Shown: piece by piece, positions 50,195-60,240 of the stretch
Numbering within the stretch: position 1 is the first letter of the stretch
Layout: each line of letters starts with the position of its first letter
Assembly: GCA_021203905.1 (NCBI GenBank)
Contig: JAJQAG010000004.1
Location: 1 to 64,000 of the forward strand
DNA length: 64,000 nt
Source: Coprobacillus sp.
GTDB lineage: Bacteria; Bacillota_I; Bacilli_A; RFN20; CAG-826
Reading direction: 5' to 3'
The notes under the pieces: model-generated
The model's input: only the letters and a program-made list of their open reading frames with translations
Told to the model about the DNA's origin: nothing
Database searches by the model: none
Made by a program: the position numbers and the translations under genes

Positions 50195-52810
50195 ATGAAA
50201 AAGTTAACAGGAAACGAAATCAGAAATATGTGGCTTGATTTCTTTAAGAGCAAAGGTCATCGAGTGGAACCAGGCGCCAGTCTCATTCCAAAGAATGACC
50301 CCACTTTACTCTGGATTAATTCTGGTGTAGCCGCGCTTAAGAAATACTTTGATGGGAGTGAGATTCCTCCATCAAGAAGAATTTGTAATGTTCAAAAAGC
50401 CATCAGAACCAACGATATCGATAATGTCGGTCACACTTCTAAGCATCATACCTTCTTTGAGATGCTTGGTAATTTCTCTATTGGAGACTACTTCCGTAGT
50501 GACGCTATTAAATATGCCACGGAAATCTTAACATCTCCAGAATGGTTTGATATGGATGTTGATAAGTTATTTGTAACTTATCATCCTACTGATTTAGAAG
50601 CGAAAAAACTCTGGGAAGAGTGTGGTATTAATCCCACTCATATTATCCCTCTTGAACATAACTATTGGGAGATTGGTGAGGGACCTTGTGGTCCAAATAC
50701 GGAAGTCTTTTATGATCGAGGTGAGAGTTATGATCCCGAACATAAAGGAGTGGAGCTTCTTACTAACGAAGTTGAGAATGAACGCTATGTCGAGATCTGG
50801 GGCATTGTCTTCTCCCAATATAACGCAGTGAGTGGTGTCCCAAGAGAAGAATATAAAGAACTCCCCTCAAAGAATATTGATACCGGAGCGGGCTTAGAGA
50901 GAATTGCGTGTATTTCACAAGATGTGCCCACAAACTTTGATACCGATCTCTTCTCTCCTCTTATTAAAGCCATCTCTAAGATTGCCGTAGTGAAGTATGA
51001 AGATAACTACACCGCTTATCGAGTCATAGCTGATCATATTCGGGCGCTTACTTTTGCTCTTAGTGATGGAGAGATGTTCTCTAACGAAGGAAGAGGATAT
51101 GTTTTAAGAAGACTTCTTAGAAGAGCCCTTCGTTATGGAAGGGAGATTGGGATCAATCATCCCTTCTTATCCACTTTAGTGGATACAGTTTACTCTATCT
51201 ATAAAGATTTCTATCCTTATCTCAGTGAGAGATTAGAGTTTATTAAAAACATTATCCACGCCGAAGAAGAGAAATTCCTTAAGACGCTTGAGAATGGAGA
51301 ATCGTTACTTTTAAAACTCATCAGTGAGAATAAAGTGATCTCTGGAAAAGACTTATTCCGTCTTTATGATACCTTTGGTTTTCCTAAAGAACTCTCCATG
51401 GAGATATGTGAAGAGAATGGAGTGAGTGTGGATCTAAGTGGCTTTGATGAAGAGATGGCCAAACAAAAAGAAACCGCAAGAAAAGCGAGAAATGAATATC
51501 AATCCATGTCTAAACAATCAAAAGATTTACTCGATTGCACTGTTGAAAGCGAATTCCTATATGACACAATCAAACCCCTAAAAGCGGAAGTTGTGGCTCT
51601 CTTTAATCTCAAAGGAGAGAAAGTTGACTCTCTCTCTGAGGAGGGAATCGTCATCTTTGATAAGACTAATTTCTACGCAGAAATGGGAGGTCAAGTCGCG
51701 GATTTAGGAGAGATCTCAAATAAAACATGTCTGGCTAAAGTCACGGATGTAAAGAATGCTCCTAACAAACAACATTTACACTACATTACTCTCTTATATG
51801 GTAGTGTGAAAGTTGGAGATACATTCACTCTTAAGATTGAGCAAGAGAGAAGAAATCAGATTATGAGAAATCATAGTGCCACTCATCTCCTTCAAGCGGC
51901 ACTAGAAGAAGTGCTTGGAGATCACATAGCTCAAGCGGGATCTTTTGTCTGTGATGAATTCCTCACCTTTGACTTTACTCACTATAGCAAGATGAGTGAT
52001 GAAGAAATTGCTCTTGTGGAAGAGAAAGTCAATGGATGGATTAATGACGCGATTGAAGAAAAGACCCTTGTCTTACCGATAGAAGAAGCGAAGAAACTTG
52101 GAGCGAGAGCTCTCTTTAATGATAAGTATGGCGATATCGTGAGAGTAGTGACCTTTGGAGAAGTCAGTAAAGAATTCTGTGGTGGCACTCATGTCAAGAA
52201 CACTCAAGATATTGGTTCTTTCTACATTGAAAGCGAAGAATCTATTGCCGCGGGAGTCCGTCGTATTAGTGCGCGAACATCTCTCGGTGGCTATCATCTT
52301 GAAAAGTCTCGTCGTCATATTTTACTTCAAGCTTCTCATAAACTCGGAGCCACCTCTTTCAGTGAGATTATGCCTAGACTTAATTCTCTCGTCATTGAGA
52401 GAGACGCTTTAAGAAAAGTCGTGGGTGAACTTACCGCCACGATAGGAGCGAGTATTGCCACCTCTCTCTTAAAAGATGCAGATACTAGTCATGGTTATCC
52501 TGTTATCTTTGCCTATCTTAAAAGCTCCCCAAGAGATGTTCTCTCTTCGGTAGCGGATTTCTTTAGAAGCCGTTATCCAGACTATGTCTTATGTTTGGTG
52601 GGTGATAATGGAAACGGAGAATATCCCATTGTCTCATTTGTCAAGGGAAAACCCCTCAATAGTGGGACCAATGCTGGAGAAATTCTTAAAATTGTCTCCT
52701 CTTACCTTAATGGTAAAGGTGGAGGCAAGAACGACGCCGCTAGCGGAAATGGTAAGGATATTACCGCCATTGATTATGCCTTTAGCAAAGGAAAAGAGGT
52801 TATTAAGTAG
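50195..52810 (+). CDS. alaS: Alanyl-tRNA synthetase
   Basis: MWLDFFKSKGHRVEPGASLIP, NHSATHLLQAAL, FCGGTHV. Confidence 0.98.
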   Translation: MKKLTGNEIRNMWLDFFKSKGHRVEPGASLIPKNDPTLLWINSGVAALKKYFDGSEIPPSRRICNVQKAIRTNDIDNVGHTSKHHTFFEMLGNFSIGDYFRSDAIKYATEILTSPEWFDMDVDKLFVTYHPTDLEAKKLWEECGINPTHIIPLEHNYWEIGEGPCGPNTEVFYDRGESYDPEHKGVELLTNEVENERYVEIWGIVFSQYNAVSGVPREEYKELPSKNIDTGAGLERIACISQDVPTNFDTDLFSPLIKAISKIAVVKYEDNYTAYRVIADHIRALTFALSDGEMFSNEGRGYVLRRLLRRALRYGREIGINHPFLSTLVDTVYSIYKDFYPYLSERLEFIKNIIHAEEEKFLKTLENGESLLLKLISENKVISGKDLFRLYDTFGFPKELSMEICEENGVSVDLSGFDEEMAKQKETARKARNEYQSMSKQSKDLLDCTVESEFLYDTIKPLKAEVVALFNLKGEKVDSLSEEGIVIFDKTNFYAEMGGQVADLGEISNKTCLAKVTDVKNAPNKQHLHYITLLYGSVKVGDTFTLKIEQERRNQIMRNHSATHLLQAALEEVLGDHIAQAGSFVCDEFLTFDFTHYSKMSDEEIALVEEKVNGWINDAIEEKTLVLPIEEAKKLGARALFNDKYGDIVRVVTFGEVSKEFCGGTHVKNTQDIGSFYIESEESIAAGVRRISARTSLGGYHLEKSRRHILLQASHKLGATSFSEIMPRLNSLVIERDALRKVVGELTATIGASIATSLLKDADTSHGYPVIFAYLKSSPRDVLSSVADFFRSRYPDYVLCLVGDNGNGEYPIVSFVKGKPLNSGTNAGEILKIVSSYLNGKGGGKNDAASGNGKDITAIDYAFSKGKEVIK

Positions 52811-53244
52811 TGGAGAAATACCTCGGTCTTGATCTTGGGACACAGACTCTTGGTCTCGCGGATAGTGATGATTTAGGGATTGTTCACCCCCTAAAAACTC
52901 TCACCTTTCACCATCGTCAATTTATTGAGATCATCGATGAGCTTTATGACATCTGCCAAGAGAAGCGAATAAAGACCTTGGTCATTGGCCTCCCCCTTAA
53001 TATGAATGATCGAAGCGGAGAAAAGGTTAAATATGTTCATAACTTTGTTATGAAAGTTAATCAGAAATACCCAGATTTAAAGTTTGAATACGAGGATGAA
53101 AGACTAACCACTATACAAGCCTATGAAGAGGTTAATGAAATGAAATTTAAGGATAAGTTAGAGAGGAAGCTCTATGTGGATCAAGTCTCCGCTTGCATCA
53201 TTCTTGAAACTTATCTAAAGGGAGGAAATGGATATGGAAAATAA
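52810..53244 (+). CDS. ruvX: YqgF/RuvX-family protein
   Basis: YLGLDLGTQTLGLADSD, VIGLPLNMNDRSG, DERLTT. Confidence 0.93.
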   Translation: MEKYLGLDLGTQTLGLADSDDLGIVHPLKTLTFHHRQFIEIIDELYDICQEKRIKTLVIGLPLNMNDRSGEKVKYVHNFVMKVNQKYPDLKFEYEDERLTTIQAYEEVNEMKFKDKLERKLYVDQVSACIILETYLKGGNGYGK

Positions 53245-53515
53245 AAAAATGGATGATAACCAAATCACCATTATTGACGACGAAGGAAATGAGGCCACCT
53301 TTGAAATACTTTTTACCTACGATAACGAGGAAAAAGGAGTGAGTTATGTTCTCTTCTTTGCCCCTGATGATCCTGACAATATCTTTGCCATGAGATATGA
53401 TGATGAGGGGCACTTATATGACATCGAAAGCGATGAAGAATTCGATGAAGTTGAGGAAGTTTTAAACACTTTTGAAGAAAATGGTGGGGATTTTGTCGAA
53501 GAAGACGATGCTTAA
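53234..53515 (+). CDS. DUF1292 protein
   Basis: ITIIDDEGNEATFEILFTYDNEEKGVSYVLF; immediately after ruvX. Confidence 0.85.
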   Translation: MENKKMDDNQITIIDDEGNEATFEILFTYDNEEKGVSYVLFFAPDDPDNIFAMRYDDEGHLYDIESDEEFDEVEEVLNTFEENGGDFVEEDDA

Positions 53516-54087
53516 AAGGAGTAGATAACCATACCCAGTAGCGCTGCGAGTAACAGAATCCACAGGACATTCATTCGCTTCTTTCGAATTTTATAATACA
53601 TCAGATACAAAATTGCTAAGACAATAAGCAGAGTCAGTGACTTGATATCAAAGACAAAATCTGATTGTACGGATTCCCCCGCAAAGAAGATTATCTGCAC
53701 TAAGAAGAAGAATGCTGTGGATAAAATAAGACCCACAACAATGGGTTTAATCCCATCAAGCCCCGCCCTCACAAGGCGGTTTTTCATTACCTTCGCGAGG
53801 ACAAAAGCAATGATAAGAATAATGATAAACGATGGTAAGATGACGCCGAGCGTGGCGCAAACCGCTCCCCAAATGCCAGCGGTTTGACTACCCACAAAAG
53901 TGGAAATATTAACCGCGAAAGGTCCGGGTGTCACTTCACTAATCGCAATAAAATCTGTAAGTTCTCCTTGAGTGAGCCACCCTCTACCGATGGTCTCTTC
54001 TTGGATCATGGGGATCATCGCATAGCCACCACCAAAGGTAAAGAGACCGATGAGGAAAAAGACATAGAAGAGTTCCCAGTATATCAT
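53512..54087 (-). CDS. Chromate transporter, half-length subunit
   Basis: FFLIGLFTFGGGYAMIPMIQEE, SEVTPGPFAVNISTFVG. Confidence 0.92.
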   Translation of the reverse strand: MIYWELFYVFFLIGLFTFGGGYAMIPMIQEETIGRGWLTQGELTDFIAISEVTPGPFAVNISTFVGSQTAGIWGAVCATLGVILPSFIIILIIAFVLAKVMKNRLVRAGLDGIKPIVVGLILSTAFFFLVQIIFFAGESVQSDFVFDIKSLTLLIVLAILYLMYYKIRKKRMNVLWILLLAALLGMVIYSF

Positions 54088-54674
54088 TTCTTCTTTTTCT
54101 CCTTACGAATTTTTAGGGCTTCCCAGACCACCCCAACGATAATACCGAGAACGATAAAGCAAATAGAAAGGAATGAGAAGGTCAAATCAAACCATGTTAG
54201 AAGGGTCATTCCTAAGAATCCAATGATAAATAAAACAAGCGAAACCCAGTTTCTGGGAACGGCTTTTGAAAGGGTGACCACCGCAATAATAAGAAGAAGA
54301 ATGACAGCGACACGGAGCCCCTTAAAAGCATTATAGATGACGGTCACACTCATAAATGCTTCATAGAAGAAGGAAATAATTAAGATAATGATGAAGGAAG
54401 GAAGGGCTGCTCCTAGTGTGGCACATATCGCTCCTAATACTCCGGATACTTGATAACCTACATATGTCGAGGCGTTAATAGCGATAGGACCGGGAGTGGC
54501 TTCCGCGACAGCAATGATATTAAGCATGTCTCCAAGGCTAATCCATTTTCTCTTTTCAACGACTTCGCTCTGGATCAAGGGAATCATTGCGGTGCCCCCA
54601 CCAAAAGTTAAAATCCCCACTTTAAAAAATGAGATAAATAATAACCAAAGATTTTTCCATTTACCTTTTTTCAT
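54084..54674 (-). CDS. Chromate transporter, half-length subunit
   Basis: FKVGILTFGGGTAMIPLIQSE, AEATPGPIAINASTYVG. Confidence 0.92.
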   Translation of the reverse strand: MKKGKWKNLWLLFISFFKVGILTFGGGTAMIPLIQSEVVEKRKWISLGDMLNIIAVAEATPGPIAINASTYVGYQVSGVLGAICATLGAALPSFIIILIISFFYEAFMSVTVIYNAFKGLRVAVILLLIIAVVTLSKAVPRNWVSLVLFIIGFLGMTLLTWFDLTFSFLSICFIVLGIIVGVVWEALKIRKEKKKK

Positions 54675-54769
54675 ATGTAGTTATCTTATTAGAAACTTCT
54701 TCATAATTAAATATATTTTTTCTTTCCTATTGTGATATACTATATATCGCAATAAATGAGGAAATGCTT

Positions 54770-55240
54770 ATGGCAAATGAAAAGAAAATCCAATTAACGA
54801 AAGAAGGCTATGATAATCTTCAAGCGGAACTCCGTCAACTTCTTGATGTGGAGCAACCTGCAGTTAAAGAACAACTCAGCGAGGCGAGAAGCCAAGGTGA
54901 TTTAAGTGAGAATGCTGATTATGATGCCGCTCGTAATAGACTTAGTGAAATTGAAGATCGTATTAAAACTATTGAATATAATCTTGCTAATTCCGTGATT
55001 GTTAAGGGAAAGAGCAACAAAGTTGCTCTTGGTAGCACAGTTGAGATTGAATTCCTCTCTACTCATGCCCGCCAAACATTCTTAATCGTTGGAACTGTGG
55101 AGAGTGATATTAGTAAAGGCAAACTCTCTAATGATTCCCCTGTCGGCCGTGCCATCATGGATAAGCAAGTCGGTGATGAAGTGGAGATTGAGGTCGCTAA
55201 ACCTTATAAGATTAAGATCGTTTCCATCACTACTGACTAG
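54770..55240 (+). CDS. greA: Transcription elongation factor GreA
   Basis: LTKEGYDNLQAELRQL, EARSQGDLSENADYDAAR, SPVGRAIM; SD gagg. Confidence 0.96.
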   Translation: MANEKKIQLTKEGYDNLQAELRQLLDVEQPAVKEQLSEARSQGDLSENADYDAARNRLSEIEDRIKTIEYNLANSVIVKGKSNKVALGSTVEIEFLSTHARQTFLIVGTVESDISKGKLSNDSPVGRAIMDKQVGDEVEIEVAKPYKIKIVSITTD

Positions 55241-55320
55241 TCAGTAAAAAAATAGATATTTTTCTCCAACTTTAGAAAGAAACCTCCCTAATAGTTATAT
55301 AGACAAAGGAGGTTTTTTCA

Positions 55321-55863
55321 ATGGTTAAAGTAATTATTGCCGTCTTTGCGGTCGCTTGTGTCGCTATTGTCGGTTTCGTTTTACTCTCTAACAATTCCAG
55401 TGCCAGTGCGGTTAGTGCCACTGCGGATACCTTTGAAAGTTCTTTATCATCCGTCAAATTCACTATTGAGGGAGAAGTTGTTTCCCCGGGGACTTATACC
55501 CTTGCTAGTAATGCGATGATGAGTGATCTTATTTCCGCTGCGGGTGGTGTCACCGATGATGCTGATAGCTGTGCCTACTATTCTGATGCACTCTTAACAA
55601 GTGGAATGACTTACTACATCCCTTCTCGTTATACAGTGGATGATTACTGTTCGGTCAAAGAGATCAGTAAAGTGAATGTTAACACTGACACCGCGACAAT
55701 CTTAGCCACTGTGAATGGAATTTCAACATCTGTCAGTGAGAAGATGGTTGAGTATCGTGAGACTAACGGACTTTTCATGACTCTTGAATCTATTCAAGAG
55801 GTTAGTGGCATCGGTAACGCGACCTACACCAAAGTACGTGATTATATCGTCTTACACGCGTGA
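55321..55863 (+). CDS. comEA: ComEA-like competence protein (SLBB + helix-hairpin-helix)
   Basis: N-terminal TM, SLBB-like GEVVSPGTYTL, KVNVNTDTATILATVNGIS..IQEVSGIGNATYTKVRDYI. Confidence 0.9.
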   Translation: MVKVIIAVFAVACVAIVGFVLLSNNSSASAVSATADTFESSLSSVKFTIEGEVVSPGTYTLASNAMMSDLISAAGGVTDDADSCAYYSDALLTSGMTYYIPSRYTVDDYCSVKEISKVNVNTDTATILATVNGISTSVSEKMVEYRETNGLFMTLESIQEVSGIGNATYTKVRDYIVLHA

Positions 55864-57884
55864 AGCTCTTATTAATCTTTCTTGTTCTCTGGGCTGCTCT
55901 TTGCATTCGTTATTATCCCATTGTTCTCGTCCTTGTAGTTTTAGTCCTACTCATCTATGCCTTTAAGAGATATAAAAAGAAATTTGGATGCATCCTTCTC
56001 GTTGTTATTGGAGTGGGAATAGGCTACTCCTTCGTCGACTTTGATATTACCAAAGAGGATGGGATCTATAATGGGATTGTCATCGAAAGCAAAGATAATT
56101 ATTTTATCTTTTACACGAATCTCGAGAGAGTCTATGTCTACAACCAAGATAATACCTACGAAGTGGGAGACTTCCTTTCTATTAGTGGAAGTAAGGAAAC
56201 ATTTTCGTCCACCACACTAGAATCACAGTTTGACTTTGAAGCCTATCTAAATAAGAAAGGAGTGGATAACGCTTTAAACGCCAACGAGATTACTGTGAAG
56301 TGGTCCTTCCCTATTAGAATAAATTCTTTGAAAAAGAATTTCCTCTCCCACTTCGACGAGGAGACTCAAAATTTTATCTCCTCACTATTCTTCTCCACAA
56401 GTGCGGATAGTAACCTCAGCACTAGTCTTACTAATCTGCACCTGTCCCGCTTTGCTTCTGCTTCTGGAGTCTATATTTATCCCTTCCTGTCACTGTTTAG
56501 TTTCATCTTTGGGATGTTTATGAAAAAGAAGTGGGCCAAAGCTCTCTCTTTTGGGGTTTTACTGCCGTATTTCATTTTGCTGTTTCCCCGTTTTAGCATC
56601 ATTAGGATTTGCTCTCTATACATCTTTCGCTTGATCAATGAGTATTGCCTACATAAGAGGTTCTCAACTATTGAGACCACAGCGATTGTGGGAATCGTCT
56701 GTCTCTTACTTAATCATTATCTCGCGAGACAAGATTCCTTCATCCTTGGATTTTCTCTTCCCCTTGCCTATAGTGTGATCAATAATCTCTCCTTTAGGAT
56801 TAAAGGAAGAGTGAAAAGAAGAGTGGTTTCCACTTTGATCTTTGGGATTTTCTTTATCCCCTTTGAGATGTCTTTCTATTCTTCTGTCAATCTATTTACC
56901 TATCCACTTACAATCCTTTTAGAGCCCTTCTTTGTCATCCTTTCCCTGCTCACACTACTGAGTTATTATCGAGTGCCAATCTACTCCGCAGTGAACGGAT
57001 ATACCCACTTTTTAGATAATATATGTAGTGGGTTAATGAAGGTTAATCCCAGCGCTTATGCTCCCCCGGTTGGAGTCGCGGGAACAATTATCTACTTTGT
57101 TCTCTTCTTTGTCCTTATTTATTTCCTCTTAATTAGGCATCGACCCATGCTAAAAATTACGGGGAGTGTCTTTGCTCTCTTTGTGATTTCTTTAATCACT
57201 CCTCTTGATAATACCTTCTCTTGTGAAGTGATGTTTATCAATGTTGGTCAAGGGGATGCGACATTAGTGAGAAGTCATAACTCTGCAGTTCTAATCGATA
57301 CTGGAGGACTCTACTATACAGATGTCGCCACTGATATCCTGATACCCTTGTTTAAGAAGGAAAAAATCTATTCTCTTGATTGTGTCTTTCTCACTCATGA
57401 TGACTTTGATCATGATGGAGCGTGTGATTCTTTGTGTGAGAATTTCACGGTCAAAAATGTCATGTCTTATTATGATAATTATCCAGTCACTTATGGTGGG
57501 GTGACTTACTATAACTATAATGATGAAGGCTATATGAATAGTGAGGAGAATGATAAATCATTAGTATTAGGATTTAACATTATGGACATGGATTTTGTCA
57601 TCATGGGGGACGCAACCATGACAATTGAATATGAAATCATGGAGAAATACGACCACATCGATTGTGATATCTTAAAAGTGGGGCACCACGGATCAAAGAC
57701 CTCCACCTCTCCAGAGTGGGTGAGCTATCTCTCTCCCCAAGAAGCGATTATCTCTTGTGGTCTTAATAATCGTTATGGTCATCCCGCTAGTGAGACACTA
57801 GAAACTCTCTATGAAGCGGGAGTTAATATCCGTCGTACAGATTTAGAAGGTTCCATCCGCTACTATAAACTTTGTTTGTGGTAG
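55860..57884 (+). CDS. comEC: ComEC/Rec2 DNA uptake channel
   Basis: Competence TM domain plus metallo-beta-lactamase-like INVGQGDATLVRSHN, THDDFDHDGA, KVGHHGSKTS. Confidence 0.93.
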   Translation: MKLLLIFLVLWAALCIRYYPIVLVLVVLVLLIYAFKRYKKKFGCILLVVIGVGIGYSFVDFDITKEDGIYNGIVIESKDNYFIFYTNLERVYVYNQDNTYEVGDFLSISGSKETFSSTTLESQFDFEAYLNKKGVDNALNANEITVKWSFPIRINSLKKNFLSHFDEETQNFISSLFFSTSADSNLSTSLTNLHLSRFASASGVYIYPFLSLFSFIFGMFMKKKWAKALSFGVLLPYFILLFPRFSIIRICSLYIFRLINEYCLHKRFSTIETTAIVGIVCLLLNHYLARQDSFILGFSLPLAYSVINNLSFRIKGRVKRRVVSTLIFGIFFIPFEMSFYSSVNLFTYPLTILLEPFFVILSLLTLLSYYRVPIYSAVNGYTHFLDNICSGLMKVNPSAYAPPVGVAGTIIYFVLFFVLIYFLLIRHRPMLKITGSVFALFVISLITPLDNTFSCEVMFINVGQGDATLVRSHNSAVLIDTGGLYYTDVATDILIPLFKKEKIYSLDCVFLTHDDFDHDGACDSLCENFTVKNVMSYYDNYPVTYGGVTYYNYNDEGYMNSEENDKSLVLGFNIMDMDFVIMGDATMTIEYEIMEKYDHIDCDILKVGHHGSKTSTSPEWVSYLSPQEAIISCGLNNRYGHPASETLETLYEAGVNIRRTDLEGSIRYYKLCLW

Positions 57885-57901
57885 TCAGTCTCATACTTTT
57901 G

Positions 57902-57907
57902 TATAAT
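57902..57907 (+). promoter_or_regulatory. -10 box of holA, leaderless arrangement
   Basis: TATAAT, last T 7 nt before the ATG at 57914. Confidence 0.6.
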
Positions 57908-57913
57908 AAAAGT

Positions 57914-58891
57914 ATGTTCTATCTCATTTATGGACCTCAGTTTGAAACAATCAAAAGAAAGCAAAACGATATCGTTAAAGAATATCTTTATGAAAAGGAT
58001 GAATTTAACTTTGTGAGATATGACGCTAACGTCACCCCCATACAAGATATCGCTGAAGACTGTGCTTATCTCCCCCTTGGGACAGATAAGAAAGTCGTCA
58101 TTATTGATAACTGTTATTTCTTCCTTAAACCCAAGCCTAAAGCTCCGGTTGAAAAAGAGCAAATGTATGATAAATTTAAAGAGTATTTACTCCACCCCTG
58201 TGATGAGACAATTGCCCTCTTCTGTGTCGTCGCTCCTAACATCGATGAGAACAATGAATTTGTGAAAATCATCCTTAACACCCAAGGCACAAAAAAGGTT
58301 GAAGTAAAGGATTTAAGTAAGGATGATTTCTATTCCTATGCGAAGAATTATTTCGCCACAAAATTAAAGGTTTCTATCACACAAGATGCTTTAAAAGAAC
58401 TCTGTGCGAGAGTGGGCAATGACTTTGCGTGTTTTAAAAACAACGCTCATAAACTTGCTCTCTATACCAATAACATCACCTTTAATGATGTCTGCCTGAT
58501 GGTGGCCCGTCCTCTAGAGGAAAATACCTTTCAAATCTTTAATTATCTTCTCCGCCACCAGAACGATCTCGCTCTTAGTGTGTATCGAGATTTAGAGGTC
58601 GCTAACACCGAGCCCATCTCTATCATTTCCATGCTCGCAAATCAATTCCGTACCCTTAATCAGGTGTATTATCTTGCCAAGCAAGGAAAAAGTGATGAGG
58701 AGGTTGCCTCGACTTTAGGTATTAATCCTGTGCGAGCGAAAATCCTTAGGGGAAATTTAAGAAGCATCTCTCCGAATAAGATTAATGTCGTTTTAGATAA
58801 TTTATATCACCTAGACAGCGACATAAAAAATGGTCTTGTCGACCATTCTTATGCTTTTGAATTATTTCTTATCAACTTTACTACTTATTAA
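57914..58891 (+). CDS. holA: DNA polymerase III subunit delta
   Basis: FYLIYGPQFETIKRK N-terminus, comEC-holA-rpsT synteny; ORF trimmed to ATG 57914. Confidence 0.9.
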   Translation: MFYLIYGPQFETIKRKQNDIVKEYLYEKDEFNFVRYDANVTPIQDIAEDCAYLPLGTDKKVVIIDNCYFFLKPKPKAPVEKEQMYDKFKEYLLHPCDETIALFCVVAPNIDENNEFVKIILNTQGTKKVEVKDLSKDDFYSYAKNYFATKLKVSITQDALKELCARVGNDFACFKNNAHKLALYTNNITFNDVCLMVARPLEENTFQIFNYLLRHQNDLALSVYRDLEVANTEPISIISMLANQFRTLNQVYYLAKQGKSDEEVASTLGINPVRAKILRGNLRSISPNKINVVLDNLYHLDSDIKNGLVDHSYAFELFLINFTTY

Positions 58892-59175
58892 TCTGCGGTG
58901 GTTTCACTTGTGGCTTTAAGAGCGTTGACCAATCTTTGTAAACTAGATTTTTGTCTCGCCACAGTGTTCGCTTTATAGACACCATCATTGTAGGATTTAT
59001 CAATATACTTGAAAGCTTCTTTGAGTTGTGCCTCAGCGGTCTCTAAATCGCCTTTCTCAACCGCTACTCTGACCTTCTTGCTCTCAGTTCTAATTCTCGA
59101 ACGGATTGCGGCGTTTCTCACTCTGGCTTTCTCATTAGTTTTGATTCTTTCCTTAGATGATTTAATATTCGCCAT
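58888..59175 (-). CDS. rpsT: 30S ribosomal protein S20
   Basis: MANIKSSKERIKTNEKARVRNAAIRSRIRT; SD gagg. Confidence 0.96.
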   Translation of the reverse strand: MANIKSSKERIKTNEKARVRNAAIRSRIRTESKKVRVAVEKGDLETAEAQLKEAFKYIDKSYNDGVYKANTVARQKSSLQRLVNALKATSETTAD

Positions 59176-59300
59176 ATTGCTTCCTCTTAATTCAGTTAGT
59201 TAATTTACCAAAACCCACTCCAAAATGCAATAAAAATTGTTTATGTTTTATTTATTGAATAAAATGTGATTAGTTTACTGGCAAAAAGGAGGGTCAAAAA

Positions 59301-60239
59301 GTGGAAGAAAAAAAGCAACGCCTTATCTATTTTGGCACTCCAAAAATCAGTGCCGAAGTCCTAGAAACACTCATTGATCACGGCTATAACATTGTTGGGG
59401 TTGTGGCCCAACCTGATAAAGAGGTAGGTAGAAGTGCAAAACGAGAAGTAGTGCCCACCAAACAAGTCGCCCTTGCTCACCACATTCCCGTGTTTCAACC
59501 AGTAAAATTAAAAGACGATTATTCCTTTATAGAAGAAGCCCATCCTGATGCGATTATCACCTTTTCTTTTGGTCAGATTATTCCTCAGGTAGTTCTTGAT
59601 ATTCCAAGAGTGGGATGCCTAAACATCCATGGCTCTCTCTTACCAAAATATCGTGGTGCTTCCCCCGTTCAAGCGGCAATTATTCATCGAGAGAAGGTGA
59701 CTGGTGTTTCTCTAATGGAGATGAGTGCCAAGATGGATGCCGGTTGTGTCTATGCGACAAAAGAATGTGAAATTGATCCCAAGGATAATAGTGAAACTCT
59801 CTTTGCTAAAATTGAAACTCTTGCGAAAGAAATTATCTTAGAGAATCTTGATAAATATCTCAGAGGCGAACTTGTTGGAGTGGAGCAAAAAGAAGAGGAC
59901 GCAACCTTTTGTTACACTGTCAAAAGTAGTGAAGAGAAGCTTGATTTAACCAAGAGTGTGGATGAACTCGTCGGTTGGATTCTCGCTCTTAGTCCTACCC
60001 CGGGAGGATACCTCATCTACAAAGACCAAAAATTAAAAGTTTTTGACGCCCAGCTCGTCGATAAGACTACCTCATATCCCTTAGGATATGTCATAGAAGC
60101 GGATAAGCATGGATTCTTCGTTCAAGGAAGTGATGGAGTCATCTCTCTTCTCTCTTTACAACTTGAAGGAAAGAAGAAGATGGACTATCTCTCCTTCGTT
60201 AATGGTCATCCTTATTTAGTGGGAGAGTATCTCTCATAA
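59301..60239 (+). CDS. fmt: Methionyl-tRNA formyltransferase (GTG start)
   Basis: YFGTPKISAEVLE, NIHGSLLPKYRGASPVQAAI; SD aggaggg. Confidence 0.96.
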   Translation: MEEKKQRLIYFGTPKISAEVLETLIDHGYNIVGVVAQPDKEVGRSAKREVVPTKQVALAHHIPVFQPVKLKDDYSFIEEAHPDAIITFSFGQIIPQVVLDIPRVGCLNIHGSLLPKYRGASPVQAAIIHREKVTGVSLMEMSAKMDAGCVYATKECEIDPKDNSETLFAKIETLAKEIILENLDKYLRGELVGVEQKEEDATFCYTVKSSEEKLDLTKSVDELVGWILALSPTPGGYLIYKDQKLKVFDAQLVDKTTSYPLGYVIEADKHGFFVQGSDGVISLLSLQLEGKKKMDYLSFVNGHPYLVGEYLS

Positions 60240-60240
60240 T